Source: JAVBJV01 sp031555315 | GTDB taxonomy: Bacteria > Pseudomonadota > Alphaproteobacteria > Acetobacterales > Acetobacteraceae | Length of the DNA stretch: 43,213 nt | Reading direction: 5' to 3' | Assembly: GCA_031555315.1 (NCBI GenBank) | Contig: JAVBUO010000062.1 | Location: 1 to 43,213 of the forward strand | Shown: in pieces, positions 16,871 through 26,415 of the stretch | Layout: the number at the start of each line of letters is the position of its first letter | Position numbering within the stretch: the stretch's first letter is position 1 | Notes under the pieces: generated by a model | Databases searched by the model: none | Seen by the model: the letters and a program-made list of their open reading frames with translations, nothing else | Told to the model about the DNA's origin: nothing | Made by a program: the position numbers and the translations under genes

Positions 16871-17461
16871 TCAACACGAGGTCCGCATGGTACCTTGCCA
16901 TTGCAGCCGGTAGAGGACGTGCCGTTGCAACGGGTGTCCGTCCGGCACGTTCGGGTGGTCGAAATCGGCGGCCGGGTCGCGTGTCATGCCGAGCCGTTCC
17001 ATGACGCGCTGTGACGGCGTGTTGCTTGCCGCAGTGAAGGCCGCCAGCGTTTCCAGCCCCAATGTTTCGAACGCAAACCGGCATGCCGCACGCGCCGCTT
17101 CCGTTGCGTAGCCTTTGCCCTGTGCAACGGGTGTCAGTCGCCAGGCGAGTTCGACAAAGCTCGGGTCCCATGCAGGCCTGTCCAGGCCAGCCACCCCGAT
17201 GAAGGCTGTAACGCCTGGCACTTCCACCACCCAGCGGCCGAGGCCGTATTTCTGCCAGCTCTCGGGAATGCGCCGCATCCAGGCGTCGTTTTCTTCGCGT
17301 GTCAGCGGTTGCGGATAGTAACGCATGTTCTGCGCATCGCCGTTCATGACGAAGGCGGCCTCGATATCAGATTCGCGCGGGGCGCGCAGCAACAGCCGTT
17401 CGGTGCGCAGTTCCGGAATCGAAAAGGCCCCCGGCAGGGGGCCTTTGGTATCCGCGGGCAT
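16871..17461 (-). CDS. GNAT-family N-acetyltransferase (RimJ/RimL type)
   Basis: 196 aa acetyltransferase of the Acetyltransf_3 group: LRTERLLLRAPRESDIEAAF at the N-terminus, the acetyl-CoA-binding loop in LTPVAQGKGYATEAARAA, and the C-terminal NTPSQRVMERLGMTRD. The start ATG shares one base with the sodB stop (TAATG), so translation is probably coupled. The longer open frame 5' of it lies inside sodB. RimJ/L-type enzymes acetylate ribosomal protein N-termini or small amines; the substrate here is unknown. Confidence 0.85.
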   Translation of the reverse strand: MPADTKGPLPGAFSIPELRTERLLLRAPRESDIEAAFVMNGDAQNMRYYPQPLTREENDAWMRRIPESWQKYGLGRWVVEVPGVTAFIGVAGLDRPAWDPSFVELAWRLTPVAQGKGYATEAARAACRFAFETLGLETLAAFTAASNTPSQRVMERLGMTRDPAADFDHPNVPDGHPLQRHVLYRLQWQGTMRTSC

Positions 17462-18069
17462 TACGCCGCTTTCAGCTGCGCTTCGGCGAAGTCGTAATTG
17501 GCCAGCTTGTCCAGCCAGTTCTGCAGATAGTCCGGGCGGCGGTTGCGGAAATCCACATAGTAAGAATGTTCCCACACGTCGCAGCCCAGCAGTGCCTTAC
17601 CCTGGCCTTCGGACAGCGGGTTCGCCGCATTGGCGGTCTTGGTGACCTTCAGCTTGCCGTCGCTGCCCAGTACCAGCCACGCCCAGCCCGAACCGAACTG
17701 GCCGACGCCGGCCGCCTTGAAGGCTTCCTTGAATTGCGCGACGCCGCCGAAGTCCTCGACGATCTTCTTTTCCAGCGCGCCGGGTATCTTGCCGCCGTTC
17801 GGCGACATCGCATTCCAGAACAGCAGGTGGTTCCAGTGCTGGCCCGCGTTGTTGAACACCGGCTGCAGATCGCCGCCCGCCTTCGAGAGCGCGATGATCT
17901 GTTCCAGCGACTTGCCTTTCAGCGCGTCGTTCTTTTCGACGAACCCGTTCAGCGCCACCACATAGGCGTTGTGGTGTTTGCCGTGGTGCAGATCCATGGT
18001 TTCTTCACTCATGCCATTGGCGGCAAGGGCGTTTTTCGCGTAGGGCAGGGCGGGAAGCTCGAAAGCCAT
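17461..18069 (-). CDS. sodB: Superoxide dismutase (Fe/Mn family)
   Basis: Cytoplasmic superoxide dismutase, 202 aa. The four metal ligands are present: H28 (in LHHGKHHNAYV), H81 (in GQHWNHLLFW), D164 and H168 (in GCDVWEHSYYVDFRNRRPDYL). The overall pattern is closest to Fe-type or cambialistic enzymes of alphaproteobacteria. The start has GGAG eight bases upstream. First gene of a sodB-GNAT pair with a TAATG junction. Confidence 0.95.
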   Translation of the reverse strand: MAFELPALPYAKNALAANGMSEETMDLHHGKHHNAYVVALNGFVEKNDALKGKSLEQIIALSKAGGDLQPVFNNAGQHWNHLLFWNAMSPNGGKIPGALEKKIVEDFGGVAQFKEAFKAAGVGQFGSGWAWLVLGSDGKLKVTKTANAANPLSEGQGKALLGCDVWEHSYYVDFRNRRPDYLQNWLDKLANYDFAEAQLKAA

Positions 18070-18121
18070 GGGGTTTTCTCCGGTTTTTGGGGTGGAACGA
18101 ATGGGTCAACCGGGTACGTAG

Positions 18122-18949
18122 GTGCGGCAATCCAATGCGTCAAGCGGGTATTGGTTCGATATCGTGTTAAGTCCGATGGGCGCGCTGGTCCGTGCGCACG
18201 ATCCGGACCGTTTTCTGACTTGCCTGTTCGCGCCCGCGGAACACCGTGAGGTGTTGTTTCTGCTTTATGCATTCAACCATGAATTGGCGCGGGCGCGTGA
18301 AGCGGCCAGCAACCCGATGCTGGCGTTGATCCGTTTGCAGTGGTGGCGCGAGGTGGTCGAGGGCGCCTGCAGATCGCACGAGATCGCCACTCCGTTGCAC
18401 GCCGCGCTGACCGACGGGCGGCTGGACCGTGCCGACCTGCTGGCGATGATCGCCGGGCGCGAGGCCGAAACGCACGAAGACGGCATCCCGACACTGGAGG
18501 CCTGGTTCGCCTATCTGAACAGTACCGCCGGACATCTGGCACTGGCGGCCGGGCGTGTGCTGGGGGCGGTGGACCCGGCGCTGTTGTTTTGGGGCGCCCA
18601 GTATGGCGCGGCGGGGGTGCTGCGTTCGGTTCCCGCGCTGGCGCGGCAAGGACGCTGCCTGCTGCCGCAGGATATTCTGGCGGAACACGATCTGTGCGCC
18701 GACGACATCATCGCCGGCAGCGCCGATGTGCAGCAATTGCGGCTGGTGATCGCCCGCCTGGCCGATCAGGCACTGGATCAGGGCGGCGATCATCCGTCGC
18801 CTGCGCGTGCCGCCATGCCGGCGGGTCTGATCGGCGTGTATGCCGGGCGTGATCTGGTGCGGCTGGCGCAAGGGCGCGAGATTCCTGCACAGCGTGGCTT
18901 CCTGGATCGCTGGCGGATCGTCTGGGCGGGGTTGCGTGGGAGAATCTGA
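18122..18949 (+). CDS. Squalene/phytoene synthase family protein
   Basis: 275 aa if the GTG at 18122 is used; an ATG at 18176 giving 257 aa is equally plausible because similarity to the family begins there (GALVRAHDPDRFLTCLFAP). The family segments FLLYAFNHELARAREAASNP, RLQWWREVVEGA and LNSTAGHLALAAGRVLG are present. The Asp-rich DxxxD motifs needed for prenyl-diphosphate ionisation are not evident, and the protein is short. It therefore more likely belongs to the NDUFAF6-like branch than to true squalene or phytoene synthases. Divergent from sodB, 52 bp apart. Confidence 0.75.
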   Translation: MRQSNASSGYWFDIVLSPMGALVRAHDPDRFLTCLFAPAEHREVLFLLYAFNHELARAREAASNPMLALIRLQWWREVVEGACRSHEIATPLHAALTDGRLDRADLLAMIAGREAETHEDGIPTLEAWFAYLNSTAGHLALAAGRVLGAVDPALLFWGAQYGAAGVLRSVPALARQGRCLLPQDILAEHDLCADDIIAGSADVQQLRLVIARLADQALDQGGDHPSPARAAMPAGLIGVYAGRDLVRLAQGREIPAQRGFLDRWRIVWAGLRGRI

Positions 18950-19167
18950 GGTTTTTCCCGTATGAAATGACGAGGACGCCGAACGATCGCTGGACAGCGG
19001 TTTGAGAATATCGGGTGGATCACGGCTGCGCATGAAATTACTCTCAATGTTTTGTCAACGACATGGAGTGCGGCAGAAATTGAGACCCTGCTTGTTTTCC
19101 CGCGTTGGTTGAATTAAATGTAAATTCATAAACTATTTAGTAATGATAATCTTGCAGGAGACTTGCG

Positions 19168-19968
19168 ATGCTTGCGTCGTCGCTGAATTTGTCCGCCGTC
19201 AGGGCGGCTTTTCCCGCCCGCCCGCTGAAACTGTCTGTGCCTGGAACGGGGATTGGCGGCTGGCTGATGGTGCTGCTGGTGGTTGGCATAGCTATGGGGA
19301 TATTCGGCTTTGCCGGCCGGGGGCTGTTCCCGGATATCTACGACGATTACCGGATCAGCGGTACCGCGCGCCCGATACGCGGTCATGTCGAGGGCAAATG
19401 CACTGGCCGCCTGATACTTCAGGCCTGCGACCTGACATTGACCTATCGTATCGGCGGCCAGAGCTACCGGCGCAGCCAGCATTACGGGCTGTTCAGCATG
19501 ACAGACCATGATGTGATGGTGATGGTGGATCCCGATTACCCGGAACGTGCCACCACCGACTTCGGGCTGGACCAGTTATGGAACCGGGTTGCTTTTTTCC
19601 TTGGCATGATCGGCCTGGGGTTCGCTGTATTGTGCGGCGCGATGATCATGGTCCGCAACGCCTGGCGAAACGGCAGGATCAAAGCGGAACTGAACAACCG
19701 GCAGCTTTTTCCAACGACGTTACCGGTGGTGAAAACCCACGACAGCGTCGTCGAGACCCGTAAGGCCGACGGCAGTGTCCGAAAATGGATGTTGGGTGGC
19801 AAGCTGGTGCCGCTGTTGCTGCGTGATGCGGCGCAACAGACGCATGTGCTGGCGGTGGCGGCTGCGCCGGATGGCAGCGGGGTGGTCTACCCGCTCGATC
19901 GAAACCTGAAGGCGCTGAATTTGAGCAAGGCGGAACGCGAGGCGGTTCTGAACGCTCTGCCCGCGTGA
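19168..19968 (+). CDS. DUF3592-like membrane protein
   Basis: 266 aa, start at 19168 with GGAG upstream. Two membrane segments (GGWLMVLLVVGIAMGIFGFAG; VAFFLGMIGLGFAVLCGAMIM, each listed in part) enclose an extracytoplasmic domain of about 80 residues with two cysteines (GKCTGRLILQACDLTLTYRI) and the DUF3592-type ending VDPDYPERA. The C-terminal part is cytoplasmic. DUF3592 proteins have no established function. An intrinsic terminator follows at 20043-20068. The 218-bp spacer before it (18950-19167) shows only AT-rich sequence just before the start. Confidence 0.7.
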   Translation: MLASSLNLSAVRAAFPARPLKLSVPGTGIGGWLMVLLVVGIAMGIFGFAGRGLFPDIYDDYRISGTARPIRGHVEGKCTGRLILQACDLTLTYRIGGQSYRRSQHYGLFSMTDHDVMVMVDPDYPERATTDFGLDQLWNRVAFFLGMIGLGFAVLCGAMIMVRNAWRNGRIKAELNNRQLFPTTLPVVKTHDSVVETRKADGSVRKWMLGGKLVPLLLRDAAQQTHVLAVAAAPDGSGVVYPLDRNLKALNLSKAEREAVLNALPA

Positions 19969-20042
19969 AGGACGATGATAGGACAGGCGGCACTGATGGC
20001 ACTGATCGCCGCGGTGATTTCTATCGCCGGAACCGGAGAGAG

Positions 20043-20068
20043 CGGGCCGTCAGGCCCGTTTCTTTTTG
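20043..20068 (+). terminator. Intrinsic terminator after the DUF3592-like gene
   Basis: CGGGCC, loop GTCA, GGCCCG, then TTTCTTTTT. It overlaps the last codons of the convergent uvrA gene, whose stop lies in the loop and whose Lys-rich end encodes the T-run. Confidence 0.8.
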
Positions 20069-22905
20069 GCTTTACCGGCAGCAGGCTTCAACAGCGGGGC
20101 CAGAAAATAACCAGTATGACTGGCCGGGATCTTCACGATGTCCTCGGGCGTGCCCGCGGCGACGATCTGCCCGCCGCCGTCACCGCCTTCCGGTCCCAGA
20201 TCCAACACCCAGTCGGCGGTCTTGATGACTTCCAGATTGTGTTCGATCACCACCACCGTGTTGCCCTGATCGACCAGTGTGTGCAGCACTTCCAGCAGTT
20301 TGCGCACATCCTCGAAATGCAGGCCCGTGGTCGGTTCGTCAAGGATGTACAGCGTGCGCCCCGTCGCCCGGCGGCCGAGTTCCTTGGCCAGTTTGATGCG
20401 CTGTGCCTCGCCGCCCGATAACGTCGTCGCCTGTTGGCCGAGATGGATGTAACCCAGCCCCACCTGCTGTAGCACTTTCAGGCGGCCGTGGATGCGCGGC
20501 ACGGCGGCGAAGAACGTCACCGCTTCGTCCACCGTCATCTCCAGGATATCGGCGATCGATTTGCCGCGGAACTGCACCTCCAGCGTTTCGCGGTTGTAGC
20601 GCTTGCCCTTGCAGGAATCGCAGGTGACGTAAACGTCGGGCAGGAAGTGCATCTCGATCTTGAGAAGGCCGTCGCCCTGACACGCCTCGCACCGCCCGCC
20701 TTTGACGTTGAACGAGAACCGGCCCGGTTTGTAACCGCGCGCGCGGCTTTCCGGCAGTTCGCTGAACCAGTCGCGGATCGGCGCGAAGATGTCGGTATAG
20801 GTGGCCGGGTTCGAGCGTGGCGTGCGGCCGATCGGCGACTGGTCGATATCGATGATCTTGTCGAGCTGATCGATCCCGTCGAGCTGTTTGAACGGGGCGG
20901 GGGCGGTGGAACTGCCCATCAGCCGGCGCGCCGCGGCCTTGTACAGCGTTTCGATGATCAGCGTCGATTTGCCGCCGCCCGACACGCCGGCCACGCAGGT
21001 GAAGGCACCCAGCGGGATTTCCGCCGTCACGTTCTTCAGGTTGTTGCCGGTCGCGCCGACCACGCGCAGCACGCGCTTGGGGTCGAACGGGCGGCGCTGG
21101 GGCGAGAATTCCACATGCCGCCGCCCCGACAGATAATCGCCGGTCAGCGATGTTTCATTGGCGATGATGTCGGCGACCGTGCCTTCCGCCACCACCCGCC
21201 CGCCATTCACCCCGGCGGCGGGGCCCATGTCGATCACGTGATCGGCGGCGCGGATCGCGTCCTCGTCGTGTTCGACCACCAGCACCGTGTTGCCCAGATC
21301 GCGCAGGCGGCGCAGCGTGGCGAGCAGGCGTTCGTTGTCGCGCTGATGCAGGCCGATGCTCGGTTCGTCGAGCACATACAGCACCCCGGTCAGCCCGGAA
21401 CCGATCTGCGAGGCGAGGCGGATGCGCTGGCTTTCCCCGCCCGACAGCGTGGTCGAGGAACGTGATAACGTCAGATAATCCAGCCCGACATCGACCAGGA
21501 ACTGCAACCGGTCCTCGATCTCGCGCAGGATACGCCGCGCGATCTCGGCGCGCTGCGCGTTCAGGCCCGGCAGCACGGTTTTGAACCACTGGGCCGAGGC
21601 GCGGATCGACATGTCGGACGCTTCGGCGATGTTCTTGCCTGCAACTTTCACCGAGAGCGCTTCCGGCTTCAGGCGCGCCCCACAGCACGCGGCGCAGGCC
21701 TTGTCGGCCTGATAGCGCGACAGATCCTCGCGCACCCAGGCGCTGTCGGTTTCCTTCCAGCGGCGCGACAGATTGCCGAGCACACCTTCGAACGCCTTGG
21801 TCACCGTGTGGGTGCGGGTGTCGCTTTTGTAGACGAAGTGGATCTCGTCGTCGGTGCCGTTCAGGATCGCGTTGCGTACTTTTGCCGGCAGCGCGCGCCA
21901 CGGCGTGGTGGTCTTCACCTTGAAGTGCTTGGCCAGGCTGGCCAGTGCCTGATCGTAATAGGTGGCGTGCGCACCGCTCCACGGGGCGATGGCGCCCTCG
22001 GCAATGCTCAGCCGCTCGTCCGGCACCACCAGCGCGGGGTCGAAGAACAGCTCGATCCCCAACCCGTCGCACGACGGACACGCGCCGTGCGGGTTGTTGA
22101 ACGAGAACAGGCGCGGTTCGATCTCCTCGATCGTGAAGCCCGAAACCGGACAGGCGAAGCGTGAGGAAAACACCGTGCGCTCGCCGTTATCGGCGTTCTC
22201 GGCATAGGTGATGCCGTCGGCCAGCGCCAGCGCGGCCTCGAAACTGTCGGCCAGGCGGGTGGCGACGCCATCGCGCACCACGATGCGATCGACCACCACC
22301 TCCACGTCGTGCTTCAGCTTCTTGTTCAGCGCCGGTGCGTCGGCGATTTCATACAGCGTGCCGTCGATCTTCACCCGCGTGTAGCCGCGCTTCTGCAGAT
22401 CTGCCAGCTCCTTGCGGTATTCACCTTTGCGCCCGCGAATGATCGGGGCCAGCAGCAGCAGGCGCGTGCCCTCGGGCATCGCCATCACGCGATCCACCAT
22501 CTGGCTGACCGTCTGCGCCTCGATCGGCAGGCCGGTGGCGGGCGAATACGGCACCCCGACCCGCGCCCACAGCAGACGCATATAGTCGTGAATCTCGGTC
22601 ACCGTGCCGACCGTCGAGCGCGGGTTCTTGCTGGTGGTCTTCTGTTCGATCGAAATGGCGGGGGATAGGCCCTCGATGCTTTCGACATCGGGTTTGCCCA
22701 TCAGTTCCAGAAACTGGCGCGCATAGGCGGACAGGCTTTCCACATAGCGCCGTTGCCCCTCGGCGTAGATCGTGTCGAACGCCAGCGACGACTTGCCCGA
22801 ACCCGACAGGCCGGTGATCACCGTCAGGCTGTCGCGCGGGATGTCCACGTCGATGTTCTTCAGGTTGTGAACGCGCGCGCCGCGCACCCGGATACTGCCT
22901 GCCAT
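20050..22905 (-). CDS. uvrA: Excinuclease ABC subunit A
   Basis: Damage-recognition ATPase of nucleotide excision repair, 951 aa. I chose the ATG at 22905 (start of AGSIRVRGARVHNLKNIDVD); the open frame extends 5' but crosses the LexA box. First Walker A GLSGSGKS (32-39), LSGGESQRIRLASQIGSG, second Walker A GVSGGGKST, LSGGEAQRIKLAKELGRR. The second zinc finger is intact (CEACQGDG ... CDSCKGKRYNRE). In the first, the usual CPxC reads CPVSGFTIEEIEPRLFSF, losing one cysteine, a form I associate with alphaproteobacteria. Divergent from ssb. SOS control is indicated by the GTTC-N7-GTTC box 22 bp before the start. Confidence 0.98.
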   Translation of the reverse strand: MAGSIRVRGARVHNLKNIDVDIPRDSLTVITGLSGSGKSSLAFDTIYAEGQRRYVESLSAYARQFLELMGKPDVESIEGLSPAISIEQKTTSKNPRSTVGTVTEIHDYMRLLWARVGVPYSPATGLPIEAQTVSQMVDRVMAMPEGTRLLLLAPIIRGRKGEYRKELADLQKRGYTRVKIDGTLYEIADAPALNKKLKHDVEVVVDRIVVRDGVATRLADSFEAALALADGITYAENADNGERTVFSSRFACPVSGFTIEEIEPRLFSFNNPHGACPSCDGLGIELFFDPALVVPDERLSIAEGAIAPWSGAHATYYDQALASLAKHFKVKTTTPWRALPAKVRNAILNGTDDEIHFVYKSDTRTHTVTKAFEGVLGNLSRRWKETDSAWVREDLSRYQADKACAACCGARLKPEALSVKVAGKNIAEASDMSIRASAQWFKTVLPGLNAQRAEIARRILREIEDRLQFLVDVGLDYLTLSRSSTTLSGGESQRIRLASQIGSGLTGVLYVLDEPSIGLHQRDNERLLATLRRLRDLGNTVLVVEHDEDAIRAADHVIDMGPAAGVNGGRVVAEGTVADIIANETSLTGDYLSGRRHVEFSPQRRPFDPKRVLRVVGATGNNLKNVTAEIPLGAFTCVAGVSGGGKSTLIIETLYKAAARRLMGSSTAPAPFKQLDGIDQLDKIIDIDQSPIGRTPRSNPATYTDIFAPIRDWFSELPESRARGYKPGRFSFNVKGGRCEACQGDGLLKIEMHFLPDVYVTCDSCKGKRYNRETLEVQFRGKSIADILEMTVDEAVTFFAAVPRIHGRLKVLQQVGLGYIHLGQQATTLSGGEAQRIKLAKELGRRATGRTLYILDEPTTGLHFEDVRKLLEVLHTLVDQGNTVVVIEHNLEVIKTADWVLDLGPEGGDGGGQIVAAGTPEDIVKIPASHTGYFLAPLLKPAAGKAKKKRA

Positions 22906-22926
22906 GGTCTGGTCCTGGTCGGGGAT

Positions 22927-22941
22927 GTTCTTTAAACGTTC
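22927..22941. promoter_or_regulatory. LexA box, alphaproteobacterial GTTC-N7-GTTC type
   Basis: GTTC TTTAAAC GTTC matches exactly the direct-repeat operator described for LexA in alphaproteobacteria such as Rhodobacter and Rhizobium. It lies 22 bp upstream of uvrA, in the uvrA/ssb divergent spacer, and could also influence ssb 190 bp away. Confidence 0.8.
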
Positions 22942-23131
22942 TCCCTCATAAATGCTTCTTTCGTGCCTGGGAAGAGCGGCTTTGGCGTATGAAATCTGCC
23001 ATGCAAACCGGGCATATGCGGCTTTGGGCGATTTTTCCGGATTACCGGGCGATTTCGCCCGGCGGGAAATTGCCCGATTGTGCGGTTGCGAGTAGGTTTC
23101 CTGATCGATTCTCGGACAGGGTGAAAGTTCT

Positions 23132-23668
23132 ATGGCTGGCAGCGTAAACAAGGTGATTCTGGTTGGAAATCTGGGGCGTGACCCCGAGGTGCGGAACACC
23201 CAGAGCGGCGAGAAGGTCGTCAACCTGTCCGTTGCGACGTCCGAGACCTGGAACGATCGTGCCAGCGGCGAACGCAAGGAACGCACCGAATGGCACCGTG
23301 TGGTGATTTTTAACGACCGTATCGCCGACGTTGCCGAACGCTTTCTGCGCAAGGGCCGCAAGGTCTATATCGAAGGGGCGTTGCAGACCCGCAAATGGAC
23401 CGATCAGTCCGGGCAGGAGAAATACAGCACCGAGGTGGTGATCTCGCGCTTCAAGGGGGAGCTGACGATTCTGGACAGCGACCGCGGCGGTGCAGCCGGC
23501 GGCGACGATGCCGGCTACGGCCAGAGCGGCGGTGGCTATGGCGGCGGGCAGAGCCAGGGCGGCCGCAGTGGCGGCGGCGGGCGCAGCAGCACCCCGCCGC
23601 GCAGCGATGCCCCGTCGTGGGACAGCAAAAAGGGCGGCAGCGACCTCGACGACGAGATTCCGTTCTGA
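23132..23668 (+). CDS. ssb: Single-stranded DNA-binding protein
   Basis: 178 aa. An N-terminal OB fold of about 112 residues (VNKVILVGNLGRDPEVRNTQ, RTEWHRVVIFNDRIADVAER, LRKGRKVYIEGALQTRKWTD), a Gly/Ser/Gln-rich disordered linker (YGQSGGGYGGGQSQGGRSGG), and the acidic protein-interaction tip DLDDEIPF. It coats single-stranded DNA and recruits repair and replication partners. AGGGTGA lies upstream of the start. 44 bp before gyrA, probably co-transcribed. Confidence 0.98.
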   Translation: MAGSVNKVILVGNLGRDPEVRNTQSGEKVVNLSVATSETWNDRASGERKERTEWHRVVIFNDRIADVAERFLRKGRKVYIEGALQTRKWTDQSGQEKYSTEVVISRFKGELTILDSDRGGAAGGDDAGYGQSGGGYGGGQSQGGRSGGGGRSSTPPRSDAPSWDSKKGGSDLDDEIPF

Positions 23669-23712
23669 TCCGTGCACCCGTCCGAACGCGTCTCTAACCG
23701 AAGCAGACCGAC

Positions 23713-26415
23713 ATGACCGAAGCGACCCCCGGCGACCTGCAGCCCATCATGCTCGAAGAGGAGATGCGGCGTTCGTATCTCGACTACGCGATGAGCGTGA
23801 TCGTCTCGCGCGCGCTGCCCGATGCGCGCGACGGGCTGAAACCCGTGCACCGCCGTATTCTGTATGCGATGCATGAAGCCGGCTATACGCCGGACAAGCC
23901 ATACCGCAAATCGGCGCGCGTGGTCGGTGACGTGATGGGTAAATACCACCCGCACGGCGACAGTGCGATTTACGACGCCATGGTGCGCATGGCGCAGCCG
24001 TTCTCGATGCGCACGATGCTGGTCGACGGCCAGGGAAACTATGGATCGATGGACGGCGATCCGCCGGCGGCGATGCGCTATACCGAAGCGCGTCTGGCGC
24101 GCGCCGCGCAGCTGTTGCTGGCCGATATCGACAAAGATACGGTCGATTTCCAGCCGAACTACGACGACAGCGAAACCGAACCGGCCGTGTTGCCCGCGCA
24201 GTACCCGAACCTGCTGGTCAACGGCGCCAACGGCATCGCCGTCGGGATGGCGACCAACATTCCGCCGCACAACCCCAGCGAAATCATCGATGCGACGCTG
24301 CTGCTGGTGCGCAACCCGGATGCGACGCTGGAAGACCTGATGGCGCTGTGTCCGGGGCCGGACTTCCCGACCGGCGGCACCATCATCGGCCGGTCCGGCA
24401 TGCGCGCCGCGCTGGAAAATGGGCGCGGATCGATCACGTTGCGGGCCAAATCCTCGATCGAGGAGATCCGCAAGGACCGCCACGCGATCGTCGTTACCGA
24501 AATTCCGTATCAGGTGAACAAATCGACGTTGCTGGAACGCATCGCCGACCTGGTGCGACTGAAGGAAATCGAAGGTATTTCCGACCTGCGCGATGAAAGC
24601 GATCGCGACGGCGTGCGTGTGGTGATCGAACTGAAGCGTGAGGCGACGCCCGAGGTGGTGCTGAACCAGCTGCACCGGATGACGCAATTACAGATCACCT
24701 TCAGCGCCAACATGCTGGCGCTGGATAACGGCCGCCCCCGGCTGATGGGTCTGAAAGACGCGCTGATGTGCTTCATCGGCTTCCGCGAGGATGTGATCCT
24801 GCGGCGCGCGCGCTTCGATCTGGCCAAGATACGCGAACGCGGGCATCTGCTGGTCGGCCTGGCCATCGCGGTGGCCAATATCGACGAGGTGATCCGCGTG
24901 ATCCGCGCCAGCCCCGACGCGGCGACGGCGCGCGCGGAACTGATGGCGCGCGACTGGCCGGCGGCCGATATCGGCCCGCTGCTGGCGCTGATCGACGATG
25001 CGGGCAATCAGATCGTCGACGGCAAGGTGAAGCTGACCGAAGCGCAGGCGCGCGGCATTCTGGAACTGCGCCTGCAGCGTCTGACCGGGCTGGAGCGCGA
25101 CAAGATCGATGCGGAACTGCAGGAGATCGGTGTGAAGATCACCGATCTGCTGGATATCCTCGCCTCGCGCATTCGCCGCATGGAAGTGATGGAGAACGAA
25201 CTTCTGGCCGTGAAGGCCGAGATCGGGTCGCCGCGCCTGACCAATATCGAGGATTCCGAAGCCGACTTCGACGACGAAAGCCTGATCGAGCCCGGCCTGA
25301 TGGTGGTGACCATTACCCAGGAAGGCTATATCAAGCGCACGCCGCTGGAGGTGTTTCGCGCCCAGAATCGCGGCGGCCGTGGCCGGTCGGCGGCGGGGAT
25401 GCGTCAGGACGACGTGGTGACGCGCAGCTTCAACGCACACACACACCAATGGGTGCTGTTCTTCTCGTCGCGCGGCATGGCGTATCGGTCCAAGGTCTGG
25501 AAACTGCCCGAAGCCGGTCCCGCGGCGCGCGGGCGTGGGATGCGCGGTTTCCTGCCGCTGCTGGACGATGAGGGCATCACCGCGGTGCTGCCGCTGCCGC
25601 AGGATGAAAGCTTGTGGGACAATCTGTATCTGGTGTTCGCCACGGCGTCGGGCAATGTGCGCCGTAACCGGCTGTCGGACTTCCGCAACGTGCGGTCCTC
25701 GGGCCTGATCGCGATGAAGCTCGACGAGGGCGACAAGCTGATCGGTGTGCAGACCTGTCGCGAGGGCGAGGACGTGATGCTGGCGACGCGCGGCGGCAAG
25801 TGCATCCGCTTCATGATCGAACCCGAAACCCTGCGCGTGTTCAGCGGCCGCGACAGCACCGGCGTGCGCGGCATCCGTCTGGCGGCAGGAGACGAGGTCA
25901 TCTCGCTCTCGGTGCTGCGCCACGTGGAGGCATCGGTCGGCGAACGCATGGCCTATCTGAAGGAGGCCGCCGCCCGCCGCCGCAACGCAAGCGAAGAGGA
26001 ACCCGAAGACGTGCTGGACGCCGACGAGGTGGCGGAAGACGCGACGCTGACCCCCGAACGCTTCGCCGAGATGGAGGCCGCCGAGGAAACCCTGCTGACG
26101 ATAACCGATCTGGGCTTCGGCAAGCGCAGTTCCGCGTACGACTACCGGGTCAGTGGGCGCGGCGGGCAGGGGATCGCGAACATCACGTTAACGGAACGTA
26201 CCGGGCGTGCGGTCGCCGCGACCTTTACTGTCCGGCGTGGAGATGATGTGATGCTGGTCACCGATGCCGGACGGCTGATCCGCGTGCCGGCCGATCAGGT
26301 GCGTCGCACCGGTCGCACGGCCCAGGGCGTCACCATGTTCCGCACAGACGGTACAGAACGTGTAACCAGCGCATTTCCAGTGCTGGACGAGGGCGAAGGA
26401 ACGACAGATGAGTGA
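23713..26415 (+). CDS. gyrA: DNA gyrase subunit A
   Basis: Breakage-reunion subunit of gyrase, 900 aa. The catalytic Tyr is Y123 (AMRYTEARLAR). The quinolone-resistance region is wild type: S84 and D88 in YHPHGDSAIYDAMV. The GyrA box reads QNRGGRG. The C-terminal beta-pinwheel contains an acidic insert (NASEEEPEDVLDADEVAED) of the sort seen in alphaproteobacterial GyrA. Its stop overlaps the coaD start by 8 bp, so the two are translationally coupled. Confidence 0.98.
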   Translation: MTEATPGDLQPIMLEEEMRRSYLDYAMSVIVSRALPDARDGLKPVHRRILYAMHEAGYTPDKPYRKSARVVGDVMGKYHPHGDSAIYDAMVRMAQPFSMRTMLVDGQGNYGSMDGDPPAAMRYTEARLARAAQLLLADIDKDTVDFQPNYDDSETEPAVLPAQYPNLLVNGANGIAVGMATNIPPHNPSEIIDATLLLVRNPDATLEDLMALCPGPDFPTGGTIIGRSGMRAALENGRGSITLRAKSSIEEIRKDRHAIVVTEIPYQVNKSTLLERIADLVRLKEIEGISDLRDESDRDGVRVVIELKREATPEVVLNQLHRMTQLQITFSANMLALDNGRPRLMGLKDALMCFIGFREDVILRRARFDLAKIRERGHLLVGLAIAVANIDEVIRVIRASPDAATARAELMARDWPAADIGPLLALIDDAGNQIVDGKVKLTEAQARGILELRLQRLTGLERDKIDAELQEIGVKITDLLDILASRIRRMEVMENELLAVKAEIGSPRLTNIEDSEADFDDESLIEPGLMVVTITQEGYIKRTPLEVFRAQNRGGRGRSAAGMRQDDVVTRSFNAHTHQWVLFFSSRGMAYRSKVWKLPEAGPAARGRGMRGFLPLLDDEGITAVLPLPQDESLWDNLYLVFATASGNVRRNRLSDFRNVRSSGLIAMKLDEGDKLIGVQTCREGEDVMLATRGGKCIRFMIEPETLRVFSGRDSTGVRGIRLAAGDEVISLSVLRHVEASVGERMAYLKEAAARRRNASEEEPEDVLDADEVAEDATLTPERFAEMEAAEETLLTITDLGFGKRSSAYDYRVSGRGGQGIANITLTERTGRAVAATFTVRRGDDVMLVTDAGRLIRVPADQVRRTGRTAQGVTMFRTDGTERVTSAFPVLDEGEGTTDE

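Noticed and set aside
24688..25923. 411-codon minus-strand frame inside gyrA
   Set aside because: His/Arg/Gln-rich composition typical of antisense frames of GC-rich genes; no motif.
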